DNA of 64,000 nucleotides. It comes from Bacteroidales bacterium (GTDB lineage Bacteria; Bacteroidota; Bacteroidia; Bacteroidales; WCHB1-69). The translations under genes were made by a program, and so were the position numbers. This document shows positions 9,273-17,666 of this stretch, piece by piece. Each line of letters starts with the position of its first letter. Position 1 is the stretch's first letter. Below the pieces are notes generated by a model, which ran no database searches, was not told the origin of the DNA, and saw only the letters and a program-made list of their open reading frames with translations. The DNA is taken from NCBI GenBank assembly GCA_017962845.1, contig JAGCUN010000043.1, positions 1 through 64,000 of the forward strand, read 5' to 3'.

Positions 9273-10187
9273 TTATCTACTCCCTTTCAGACAATCAATT
9301 TCTACATCACTTAAACCAGTTATCAGAATAACTTCCGCAATGGGAGTCCCCAATTCTAACAATTTCTGCGCTGCTTTCAGGAGAGACTCTCTTCCTTCTG
9401 CTCTTCCTTCCTCTTTCCCTTCTTCCAACCCTTTCTGGAAGCCTTCTTCAATACCCAACCGGTGATGGTAGTCCATCGCGTCCTTCACATCCTCGTACTC
9501 CAGTACGCTCTTCTCATACTCTTGCTTTTCCATAGTGTTCAATTTTGTTAATCGGCAGTCCTCGTACAGCTTGTGGAAGATGCCAAAACGTTTCGGTATC
9601 TCTCCCTCCCCCATCTTGCTCATGTTGTGGATGGAGTAACACCACCGCTCCCGGTCATCCAACAGCTGGTCGAACTGCATTTGCGCGGCAAATTTACTCA
9701 AATCTATCAAAACAAACGACATCTTGTCAGAAAAAATATTGTTCATCTCATCTTTGAGCGTCACACGCTGCGTAAACTCCTCACGGTTCACCAGTTCGGG
9801 GATGCTGAAATCGGCCAAAAGGACGGAGATGACGGGCGGAAAGTTGTACTTGCGGTCGCCCACCTTCAGCGAATTGCTGATCAACCGCGACGAGTAGGCC
9901 ACAATCCGGTTCTTCAAAAACTCCTGGCTGGTCTTCTGCATCTCCACAATGACCTGGTCGTCATTCTGCGTGGTGCAGAGCACATCCAGCACCACTCTCT
10001 TCTCAGTCGGCAGAAAACCCAACTGCTCAGTCGGCCTATACGTGATGTCAGTGATGGTACCGATGTAAGGGCCGAGGAAGGTGTTAAGGAAATGGAGAAG
10101 GTTGTTCTTGTACGGCTCAGTGCCGAAGAATCGCTTGAAACCGAAGTCTGTCAGCAGGTTGATGTGATGGTTCTGTTCATTTTTCAT
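9273..10187 (-). CDS. Rpn family PD-(D/E)XK nuclease (PDDEXK-type transposase-like)
   Basis: This 304-residue protein belongs to the Rpn/YhgA-like family of recombination-promoting nucleases, formerly called putative transposases. The start TDFGFKRFFG (13-22), then VVLDVL with D68, and VEMQ with E82 and Q84 fit the D-(E/Q)-x-(K/Q) nuclease core of this family. The C-terminal tail (EEGFQKGLEEGKEEGRAEGRE) is the charged helical tail typical of Rpn proteins. Its promoter and upstream region form an inverted repeat with the upstream region of the ORF6N gene at 16673. In this phylum such genes are multicopy and behave like selfish or recombination-associated genes (family knowledge). No transposon ends are seen. 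Confidence 0.9.
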   Translation of the reverse strand: MKNEQNHHINLLTDFGFKRFFGTEPYKNNLLHFLNTFLGPYIGTITDITYRPTEQLGFLPTEKRVVLDVLCTTQNDDQVIVEMQKTSQEFLKNRIVAYSSRLISNSLKVGDRKYNFPPVISVLLADFSIPELVNREEFTQRVTLKDEMNNIFSDKMSFVLIDLSKFAAQMQFDQLLDDRERWCYSIHNMSKMGEGEIPKRFGIFHKLYEDCRLTKLNTMEKQEYEKSVLEYEDVKDAMDYHHRLGIEEGFQKGLEEGKEEGRAEGRESLLKAAQKLLELGTPIAEVILITGLSDVEIDCLKGSR

Positions 10188-10227
10188 AACGAGTGGTTTT
10201 AGTTAATAATAAGTGAAAAATCGGTGG

Positions 10228-10235
10228 CAAAGATA
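10228..10235 (-). promoter_or_regulatory. -7 promoter box of the Rpn gene
   Basis: CAAAGATA on the plus strand reads TATCTTTG on the minus strand, followed by CC. It lies 40 bases before the start codon at 10187. Confidence 0.65.
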
Positions 10236-10390
10236 CAGCAAATTTCAACACAAAACCACTCTGCAACTTTTTGGCATAGAGAGGGTTGTCATTTTGGAAG
10301 TTTTATCCCCAAAATTAGCATTTTTCGATCAAAAAAGTGCAAGAAACGAAATTTTTCTTCTGTTGAAAACCTGTTGGTAAATTGTTGATA
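10228..10390 (-). repeat. promoter repeat, copy A (upstream of the Rpn gene)
   Basis: Read on the minus strand, this region ends in the -7 box of the Rpn gene and matches 16477-16641 on the plus strand. A 31-bp block (10360-10390) and a 36-bp block (10253-10288) are identical between the copies, and further partial similarity runs to the -7 box. The middle of about 70 bp is less conserved but similar in length and A/T content. The two copies form an inverted repeat around the macroglobulin gene. Confidence 0.85.
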
Positions 10391-10435
10391 AGTTTTTTTT
10401 TGCACCGCTAATCCTCACCATCCCATATTTCTTTG

Positions 10436-10443
10436 TATATTTG
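10436..10443 (+). promoter_or_regulatory. -7 promoter box of the macroglobulin gene
   Basis: TATATTTG followed by C lies 22 bases before ATG 10466. It argues against using the in-frame ATG at 10433, which would lie upstream of the transcription start. Confidence 0.6.
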
Positions 10444-10465
10444 CCCCGAAAATAAATTCCCTAAA

Positions 10466-13400
10466 ATGAAACGCCATATACTTTTATTCATCGCCCTTAT
10501 ATTCAGCATTCTAACCACATTTGCGCAGCGCACGCCCCAGCAGATGGCTGCCGTGCTTCAGCAGATGGACGAGCGGCTCGACAAATACGACTACGAAGTG
10601 CAGCTGGACTCATTCTACTACGAATGCCAACGGCAGATTCATCTGTGTAACAAGAAGATAGAGAAAGACACTCCCGCTGTCTATGCCGAAAGAGCCGTAT
10701 GGAGAGCGCTTTTGGCCAAGGTCGAATACGACTATTACAACTTATACGGATGGAGAATTCGTAATCGCTCTGCCGGTGCAAACGATGAAGAGCAGGACTG
10801 GCACACTTGGGATGAGGAGAGATTGAAGAACGACATCGCACAGAACTACCAGCTGGCTTTGCAGGATGCCCGCCCGTCGCAAGCCGACTCGAAACCATAC
10901 ACTTCCATTTTCCAATTCAACAACACGCCCCTCCAGGCCACATTGGCCTACCCCACTCTCTACGACCTGATCGCCGTTGAATTCAATGAGTTTCTTAGTT
11001 ACAAGTCCTATCGCGACCTGCCGGAGCTCATTCTCTCTGACGACTTTCCCACCCTCACTCTTGACACCTCTGATTCCCTCGCTTTAGACTATCGTCTTCA
11101 GAAACTTTACCAGGAAATGATCCGTTACCATGAAAACGATGCCGACAAAACAGCACTCATTGTATGGAAACTCCGCATCTTTAATTCTTCTCTTGGGGTG
11201 ACGTATTCTGTAAGAGAAAACTACCTACAACGGTTAGAGGAGCATTTTGGACAAGAGAAATTCGCTTGGCTCATCTTTTTAAAAATGGGGGACTTTTATG
11301 CAGATGAAGACCATCTTCCTTCCCACAATCACGCCAATATTCATAAAGTTGTCCACTACTATCAATATGTTCAAGAAGCCACCGCGACTTCCTATCCTAA
11401 CATCGCAAAAAAGATGAGAGAGGCGTTGGCCCGCATTCAAAAACCTGCGGCACAAGTGACACCTTCTTCGAGCGTTTTATTACCCAAAAACAACCTCGTG
11501 AGCATCACCAGCCGCAACTGCGACAGCGTTTTCGTTTATATCAAACCCTACGATTACCACGAATTTGAAAATAGAAAGTTTTCCGTACAGAATGTCCTGC
11601 ATAAATTCATCGTACCGGTCAACACCCAGCATCAGTACCTCGACGACACCACCTTGCTGTCCATTCCCCCGCTGCCCTACGGCGACTACACCCTGCTGGC
11701 CTCTCCCCTGCCCCTCACTTCACCTTCGCTCAAGAATGTGAACTACGATTGGACAAGAGTTTTAGTAAGTTCTTTGGCATATCTGCATCAATACGTTAAT
11801 TCACAGTTTTCGGTAGTCGTAATGGACTTGGACAACGGACAACCCATCGCCGACGCCAAAGTGTCGCTGGTTAAAAACAACAAAGTGGTTTCCTCTGTAC
11901 TGACGGATGCTGAAGGCAAAGGTAAAGCCAACACTAACACGAGAATATCATATTTCGAAATCAGCAAAGGGAAAGATAAAACAGATAGAGAATATTCTTT
12001 TAGACGATACTATGAATCAGACGATACCTCCTTTAAAGTAGAGTGTTTCCTTGACCGCGCGATTTATCGTCCCGGTCAGATTGTGCATTGGAAAGGAATT
12101 GTGGTAACTGAACATCATTGCGCTGCTGAAATCGTGCCCAACGAAGAGGTGGAGGTGATATTGTTTGATTACATCAGCCAAAAGACACAGTCAGTGACGG
12201 TCACCACCAACGAGTTCGGTTCCATAGCGGGTGAGTTCCAACTGCCGCCGTCAGGATTCTTAGGGTACTATACGATTGCGTTCAAAGTCAGGGATAAGTT
12301 TTGTGACTACCACTCTTTCATGGTGGAAGAGTACAAGCGTCCCACCTTCGAGGTGGTGATGGAGCCGCCGGCGGAGAGCTTCCGTACAGGCGAGCAGGTC
12401 ACCGTACACGGGAAGGCGACCGCCTACGCGGGCTACCCCGTGCAAGATGCCACCGTATCTTATCGTATCACAAGGGATTTGTCGTTCCCCTTCCGCAGCG
12501 GTCGTTGGTGGCTCAACCCATACCTTTCTCAAAATAGAAATACCAAAACCATCGCCAGCGACATCTGCACCACCGATGAAGAGGGAAATTTCCAAATCTC
12601 ATTTCTCGCAGAAAATGAGGACAGCTACCGTTCCTATTGTCCCATACTGAACTTCACCGTTGAAGTGACCGTTACCGACAAGAGCGGAGAAACGCATACG
12701 CAAAAACTTCAGGTGAACGTGTGCGACAAAGCCATCCGGTTCGAGACCAGCATACCCGAAGTCGTCAATACAGACCTTGGCGTTCCGAGCTTCCCGGTGC
12801 AGGCCGTCAACATGAATGGGAAGCCCCAGACCGCCATCGTCAACTATCGACTGGTGAGGGTGGAAATGCCGAAGAGATTCCTTGAACAAGCCCCCTTCAT
12901 CACCTCCCAGATGAGCGTCGAACTCACCAGCCAATTCCCAGATTATGCCTTTTATGGGGAAGAGATTCCGGGCAACTGGAAAGAAACAGCCGTAGTCTCG
13001 CGGGGCACGCTCAATCTGCCCAACGACTCGCTGCTGGTGCTGCCCGAACTGCAACAACTGCCCAGCGGGGCGTACAAAGTCATCCTGAGCACCACCGACA
13101 CGTTCGGCAGCATCGTGGAAGAGGAATACGTCTTCTACACCACCCGCAACAACAGCGACACCTTCACGGTCTTCAAAGCCTTGAATGTGCACAGCAGCCG
13201 CCCGACAGCGGAAGTGGGCGAAACCATCCACTTCACCATCGGTTCCTATCTGGATGACGCCCACGTGCTGGTGCGGGTTTTCAGTAATGACAAGCTGGTA
13301 GAGGAGAAATGGGTGTATCTGCACCAGTCCTCAACCACCCTCAGCTACAGAGTGCAACCCGGACAACAAGGCCTTTACACCTGCCAAGCCTACACCTACC

Positions 13401-16285
13401 ACAACGGCAAGTGTTACACCACTTCAGAAGTCATTCGCATACCTTTCTCCAACAAAAGCATGAACATCGAATTCGTCACCTTCCGCGACAAGCTCCAGCC
13501 CGGCGAGACCGCCACCGTAAAGCTGCGGCTCAAAGACGAATTCCACCAACCGCTGCGACAGGCCGAACTGCTCTGCGCCATGTACGATGCCTCGCTCGAC
13601 ATTTTCCGTCCTAACTCCTACTCCTTGAAACTCAACAATACAAAAGGCGCCACACCAACAGAAATGAAAAAAATGAGCGATAACAGGCCCTACCAATCTC
13701 CACTATATTATTCCTATTCCACCTACTTCTCTCTCCCTATCTTCACTTGGAAATATCGACCCCACTGGTATTCGAGTCGAAGTACTGGCGACGTTGTCGT
13801 AGAACAGGAGTGCGAAGAACCGATACTTAGGGCAGATAATGCATTGAACTACGACCTTGCCCTTGAATCAGACAATGATCACGGGGTTGGTTTCGGCAGT
13901 GGTGCTGGTGCCGGCGCGCCCAAACCCACCCCAAATCAAAATAAGCCTACCATAGAACCACCCCGCAAAAACTTTGCAGAAACCGCCCTCTTCCTCCCCT
14001 TCCTCCGCACAAACGACAACGGAGAAATCGAGATGGAATTCACCCTGCCAGAGTCACTCACCCGATGGAAAATGCTGGGAGTGAGCCATACACAAGACCT
14101 GCGCACCGGCACCTTTGAAAAACTGCTGGTGGCCCAAAAGCCGGTGATGGTGGTGCCCAACGCGCCGCGCTTCCTCTACGAAGGCGACCGCCTCACCCTC
14201 TCCTCCAAAGTGGTCAACACCAGCGACCAAGCCCTTGCCGGCCAGATGGTGGTGCAATTGATTGACCCCGTCAGCGGGGCGACCGTGGCCGTCAACAGCC
14301 AGTTCCTGTCGGTGGCCGCCAACAGCACCTCCACCGTGGATTTCACCGCCGACATCCCGATGGAGCTCTCCGCCATCACCTACCGCGTTACCGGCCGCTT
14401 CCACGACGGCAACATCACCTACTCCGACGGCGAGGAGAAGACCCTGCCGGTGCTGTCGCGCCGACAACTCGTCACCGAAACCGTCCCCTTCTTCATCACC
14501 CGACAAGGCCGCAAGACCTTCTCGCTGGAACGACTGCGCCAGAACAGTAAATCACTGGTATCCTGCAAGATGCAGTTCACCCCGACACCCCGCTGGAATG
14601 TGGTGCTCGCCCTCCCCTACCTCACCCAATACCCGTACGACTGCCACGAACAACTGTTCAGCAAACTCTACGCCAACTCGCTGTCGGCCTACATCCTCCG
14701 CACACACTCCAACCTCAAAACCCTGCTCAACGACTGCCGCGAGAACCACCCCGAGGCACTCGACTCGAAACTGCGCCAGAACGAAGAGCTGATGCAGGTG
14801 CTGCTGGCCGAAACCCCGTGGAAGATGGACGCCCAGCAGGAGGAGCAAGACATTCAGGACATCTTCTGCCTGTTCGATGAGGAGAGAACCCGACAGGAGT
14901 CCGCACAGATGGTCCGTAAGATCGAAGCCGGACAGAACAGCGACGGCGGCTGGCCGTGGTTCGCCGGTGGAAAGAGCAGCACCTACATCACCGAACATCT
15001 GCTCATCGGTACGGGACGGCTTGTCAAACAAGGCATCTGCCAATACGGGAATGCCTTCCTGAAAAAGAGTTCGATACAAAAGGCTATCACTTTCATTGAC
15101 AATGAGATAGAAAAAGATTATCAGTACCAAAAGAAACATGGGCCGAAATTCTTGACCGAATACACCCTCGGCTCCGACATTCTGCACTACCTCTACGCCC
15201 GCTCGTTCTACCCGGAGACCAGCAACAACCGCGAATCGTACCGTTTCTACAAACAGCACCTGCTGAAAGAGGCCGCCACCCTGCCCACCTTCTACCAGAA
15301 AACCATGGCCGCCCTCACGCTCTACCAATGGGGTACCAGCGAGTCGAAGGCATTGGCAAAGTCTATCATGTTGGATATCAAACAAAAAGCACAGCAGTCG
15401 GAAGAGATGGGCATGTTCTGGAAGAAAGAGGGCTGGGGCTATTACTGGGATGACGCCCCGATAGAGCGGCAGGCCTTGATGATGGAGGCCTTCCAGACCA
15501 TCTTAGGCGACCAGGAAAGCGTGCAGCAGATGGAGATATGGCTGTTGCAGCAGCGCAGAGGCAACCACTGGCCCACCACCCGCGCCACCGCTGACGCGTG
15601 CTACGCGGTGTTCTGCACCAGCGGCGAGACCAACGACGGCACTCCCGCCAGCATCACGCTGAAAATCTGCGGCGAGACCCGCAACTATGCCGACACGCTG
15701 CAGATTCCCGTCAAGGAGGATGTGGCGGGCTGCCTCACCCACCCCGATGCCGGCGACATCGTGCTCACCACCACCCGCGACGGGCTCTCCTACGGCGGCG
15801 TGTTCTACCAGTATTATGCCGACATCGACAGCATCGTCACCACTGGCACCGACATCCCCCTCTCGGTAGAGCGGCAGCTGTACCGCGTGGAGAGCGGTGA
15901 CAAGGGAGAAGTGCTGACGCCCATTACCGACGAGCGACCACTGCGGGTGGGCGACAAGGTGCGGGTGCGCCTCGTGATTCTCTGCGACCGCGACCTCGAG
16001 TACGTGCATCTGAAAGACCTGCGGGCGGCGGCCTTCGAGCCGGCCGATGGCACCGTGTCGGGCCACCGCTGGCAAGACGGCCTCAGCTACTACCAGTCGT
16101 TTCGCGACGCGTCGGTCAACTTCTTTTTTGAGAAGATCCGCCAGGGCACCTACGTGTTCGAGTACAGCCTGTGGGTGAACCAGTTCGGCAAATTCTCCAG
16201 CGGTTACGCCTCCATCCAATGCATGTACGCGCCGGAGTTCTGCGCCCACAGCAGCGCCAGCGGCACGCTCGAAATTCTGCGGTAA
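10466..16285 (+). CDS. alpha-2-macroglobulin family protein with thioester motif
   Basis: This very large secreted protein (1939 residues) is a bacterial alpha-2-macroglobulin, a protease trap of the envelope. It starts with a signal peptide (MKRHILLFIALIFSILTTFAQ) that has no lipobox, so it is probably periplasmic or surface-exposed rather than a lipoprotein. A macroglobulin MG2-like region begins near residue 445, with AIYRPGQIVHWKG near 530 and a further Ig-like domain near 640. A Gly/Pro linker at about 1142-1165 precedes the A2M core motif (ALFLPFLRTNDNGEIEMEF, about 1173). The thioester motif is intact as C1393-H-E1395-Q1396, followed by the helical thioester domain with SDGGWPWF near 1490. 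ATG 10466 is chosen because it starts the signal peptide. No penicillin-binding protein 1C gene is adjacent, unlike in proteobacteria. Confidence 0.92.
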   Translation: MKRHILLFIALIFSILTTFAQRTPQQMAAVLQQMDERLDKYDYEVQLDSFYYECQRQIHLCNKKIEKDTPAVYAERAVWRALLAKVEYDYYNLYGWRIRNRSAGANDEEQDWHTWDEERLKNDIAQNYQLALQDARPSQADSKPYTSIFQFNNTPLQATLAYPTLYDLIAVEFNEFLSYKSYRDLPELILSDDFPTLTLDTSDSLALDYRLQKLYQEMIRYHENDADKTALIVWKLRIFNSSLGVTYSVRENYLQRLEEHFGQEKFAWLIFLKMGDFYADEDHLPSHNHANIHKVVHYYQYVQEATATSYPNIAKKMREALARIQKPAAQVTPSSSVLLPKNNLVSITSRNCDSVFVYIKPYDYHEFENRKFSVQNVLHKFIVPVNTQHQYLDDTTLLSIPPLPYGDYTLLASPLPLTSPSLKNVNYDWTRVLVSSLAYLHQYVNSQFSVVVMDLDNGQPIADAKVSLVKNNKVVSSVLTDAEGKGKANTNTRISYFEISKGKDKTDREYSFRRYYESDDTSFKVECFLDRAIYRPGQIVHWKGIVVTEHHCAAEIVPNEEVEVILFDYISQKTQSVTVTTNEFGSIAGEFQLPPSGFLGYYTIAFKVRDKFCDYHSFMVEEYKRPTFEVVMEPPAESFRTGEQVTVHGKATAYAGYPVQDATVSYRITRDLSFPFRSGRWWLNPYLSQNRNTKTIASDICTTDEEGNFQISFLAENEDSYRSYCPILNFTVEVTVTDKSGETHTQKLQVNVCDKAIRFETSIPEVVNTDLGVPSFPVQAVNMNGKPQTAIVNYRLVRVEMPKRFLEQAPFITSQMSVELTSQFPDYAFYGEEIPGNWKETAVVSRGTLNLPNDSLLVLPELQQLPSGAYKVILSTTDTFGSIVEEEYVFYTTRNNSDTFTVFKALNVHSSRPTAEVGETIHFTIGSYLDDAHVLVRVFSNDKLVEEKWVYLHQSSTTLSYRVQPGQQGLYTCQAYTYHNGKCYTTSEVIRIPFSNKSMNIEFVTFRDKLQPGETATVKLRLKDEFHQPLRQAELLCAMYDASLDIFRPNSYSLKLNNTKGATPTEMKKMSDNRPYQSPLYYSYSTYFSLPIFTWKYRPHWYSSRSTGDVVVEQECEEPILRADNALNYDLALESDNDHGVGFGSGAGAGAPKPTPNQNKPTIEPPRKNFAETALFLPFLRTNDNGEIEMEFTLPESLTRWKMLGVSHTQDLRTGTFEKLLVAQKPVMVVPNAPRFLYEGDRLTLSSKVVNTSDQALAGQMVVQLIDPVSGATVAVNSQFLSVAANSTSTVDFTADIPMELSAITYRVTGRFHDGNITYSDGEEKTLPVLSRRQLVTETVPFFITRQGRKTFSLERLRQNSKSLVSCKMQFTPTPRWNVVLALPYLTQYPYDCHEQLFSKLYANSLSAYILRTHSNLKTLLNDCRENHPEALDSKLRQNEELMQVLLAETPWKMDAQQEEQDIQDIFCLFDEERTRQESAQMVRKIEAGQNSDGGWPWFAGGKSSTYITEHLLIGTGRLVKQGICQYGNAFLKKSSIQKAITFIDNEIEKDYQYQKKHGPKFLTEYTLGSDILHYLYARSFYPETSNNRESYRFYKQHLLKEAATLPTFYQKTMAALTLYQWGTSESKALAKSIMLDIKQKAQQSEEMGMFWKKEGWGYYWDDAPIERQALMMEAFQTILGDQESVQQMEIWLLQQRRGNHWPTTRATADACYAVFCTSGETNDGTPASITLKICGETRNYADTLQIPVKEDVAGCLTHPDAGDIVLTTTRDGLSYGGVFYQYYADIDSIVTTGTDIPLSVERQLYRVESGDKGEVLTPITDERPLRVGDKVRVRLVILCDRDLEYVHLKDLRAAAFEPADGTVSGHRWQDGLSYYQSFRDASVNFFFEKIRQGTYVFEYSLWVNQFGKFSSGYASIQCMYAPEFCAHSSASGTLEILR

Positions 16286-16331
16286 GGGAATATTCAGTCC
16301 ATCATGCAGCTGTTCTCTTGATTTTTTATTA

Positions 16332-16440
16332 GGGCGGCCCGGCTCCCTACGGTCGCCGTCGGGCTATCCGCTGTACTCGCTTCGCTCGTGCCGCTCCTAT
16401 CCCTGCCGCGACCGAGGCACGAGGCGGTATCGGCATATTC
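16332..16440 (+). repeat. GC-rich hairpin-forming intergenic element, candidate dispersed repeat
   Basis: Within the 387-bp gene-free stretch 16286-16672 this segment stands out as GC-rich between A/T-rich flanks. It contains small hairpins (ACGG/CCGT at 16349-16359; CTCGTGCC 16385-16392 with GGCACGAG 16416-16423) and the duplicated TCGCT in TCGCTTCGCTCG. The wording resembles GC-rich dispersed intergenic repeats I have seen in Bacteroidales genomes, but only one copy is in this window. An 80-codon frame over it has no support as a gene. Confidence 0.4.
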
Positions 16441-16476
16441 CATTCTGGCACGGGGTTACGAGCATCCCCAAAAATC

Positions 16477-16641
16477 TATCAACAATTTACCAACAGGTTT
16501 TCAACAGCAGGAAACGTCGCTTTTTTTTGCATTTTTTAAGACAAATTCTGCCATTTTTCGCACAAAAATTTCAAAATCCGCAACCCTCTCTATGCCAAAA
16601 AGTTGCAGAGTGGTTTGGTGTGGAAATTAGTCGTACCTTTG
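16477..16641 (+). repeat. promoter repeat, copy B (upstream of the ORF6N gene)
   Basis: This is the plus-strand partner of 10228-10390. Identical blocks are 16477-16507 (31 bp, with CAACA at 16480, 16491 and 16502, spaced exactly 11 bp) and 16581-16616 (36 bp). It ends in the -7 box of the ORF6N gene. Copies A and B enclose about 6.1 kb containing only the macroglobulin gene and the GC-rich element. Confidence 0.85.
16634..16641 (+). promoter_or_regulatory. -7 promoter box of the ORF6N gene
   Basis: TACCTTTG followed by CAG lies 31 bases before ATG 16673, at the downstream end of promoter repeat copy B. Confidence 0.65.
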
Positions 16642-16672
16642 CAGTCCTATTTTAAACTAATTCACACTCATC

Positions 16673-17554
16673 ATGCAAAAGAATGAAATTATCCTATACC
16701 AGCCCGATGATACCGTAAAGCCAGAAGTGCGCAGCAAGATTCAAATAATTAGAGGAAATGCTGTTATGATAGATAGGGACTTGGCAGTTTTGTATTCTGT
16801 TGAAACCAAGCGTATCAATGAACAGGCTCGGCGCAATATTGAAAGATTTCCTGACAGATTTAGATTTCAGCTCTCAAATGAAGAGACTTCACAACTGGTC
16901 GCATTTTGCGACCGGTTCAAAGCATTAAAACATTCAACGGTAAATCCTTTTGCCTACACGGAACAAGGCGTGGCAATGCTGGCTACAGTATTGAAAAGCG
17001 AAACAGCCGTTAAGGTGAGCATTGGCATTATGGATGCATTTGTTGAGATGCATCGGCTTTTGGAATCTACCGCTGGGCTTTCACAACGGATTGAATCATT
17101 GGAGTATCGACAGTTGAAGACAGACCATAGAATTAATGAATTATTTCAATTTATTAAAAGCCAAGACAAGCCCGTCAAAGAAGGCATCTTTTTCGACGGC
17201 CAAATCTTCGATGCCTATGCCTTTGCGTCAGACCTGATTCAGTCTGCTCGCAAATCCATTGTGCTGATTGACAATTATGTGGACAGTTCTGTACTCGTAA
17301 TGCTGTCGAAACGTTCTGCAGTCGTTTCGGCACGCATTATCACACGGAATGTATCAGAGACTCTTAGATTGGACATTGAGAAATTCAACCGCCAGTACGC
17401 TCCGATAGAGGTTGTGGAAAGCCCCCGTTTCCACGACCGTTTTCTCATCATTGATGAAACGGTTTACCACATCGGTGCTTCCTTGAAAGATCTGGGAAAG
17501 AAACTATTCGCGTTTTCCAAGATGGATGTCCCTGCGGAATGGCTGGAACCGTGA
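16673..17554 (+). CDS. ORF6N-domain protein with phospholipase-D-like C-terminus
   Basis: This 293-residue protein combines a DNA-associated ORF6N (KilA-N-related) domain at about residues 20-130 (VMIDRDLAVLYSVETKRINEQARRN and AYTEQGVAML are characteristic) with a short coiled linker. The C-terminal domain (about 170-290) carries H254-D-R256-F-L-I-I-D261, a phospholipase-D HxKx4D motif with Arg in place of Lys, then a GAS turn. Only one such motif is present, so an active enzyme would need to dimerise. ORF6N proteins are common in phages and mobile elements and are scattered in Bacteroidales chromosomes. Base composition is visibly lower in GC than the neighbours, which suggests transfer. It shares its promoter region with the Rpn gene at 9273. 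Confidence 0.85.
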   Translation: MQKNEIILYQPDDTVKPEVRSKIQIIRGNAVMIDRDLAVLYSVETKRINEQARRNIERFPDRFRFQLSNEETSQLVAFCDRFKALKHSTVNPFAYTEQGVAMLATVLKSETAVKVSIGIMDAFVEMHRLLESTAGLSQRIESLEYRQLKTDHRINELFQFIKSQDKPVKEGIFFDGQIFDAYAFASDLIQSARKSIVLIDNYVDSSVLVMLSKRSAVVSARIITRNVSETLRLDIEKFNRQYAPIEVVESPRFHDRFLIIDETVYHIGASLKDLGKKLFAFSKMDVPAEWLEP

Positions 17555-17621
17555 TAGGCGAATAATCATCATCGCATCAACAATTCCTCCCCCACCCTGT
17601 TATTTTTCCAAAGAATAATTG

Positions 17622-17629
17622 TAATTTTG
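17622..17629 (+). promoter_or_regulatory. -7 promoter box of murF-alr
   Basis: TAATTTTG matches TAnnTTTG and lies 37 bases before ATG 17667. Confidence 0.55.
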
Positions 17630-17666
17630 TCGGCTTAAAAAATCCTACCTTCAAAAAAAACGTAAG

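Noticed and set aside
9273-10187. Rpn gene as part of a complete transposon
   Set aside because: No terminal inverted repeats or target duplications flank the gene itself; the inverted repeat found is its promoter region and pairs with a copy 6 kb away.
16388-16630. 80-codon plus-strand frame in the gap before the ORF6N gene
   Set aside because: It covers the GC-rich element and the promoter repeat, has no ribosome-binding context and an unlikely composition.
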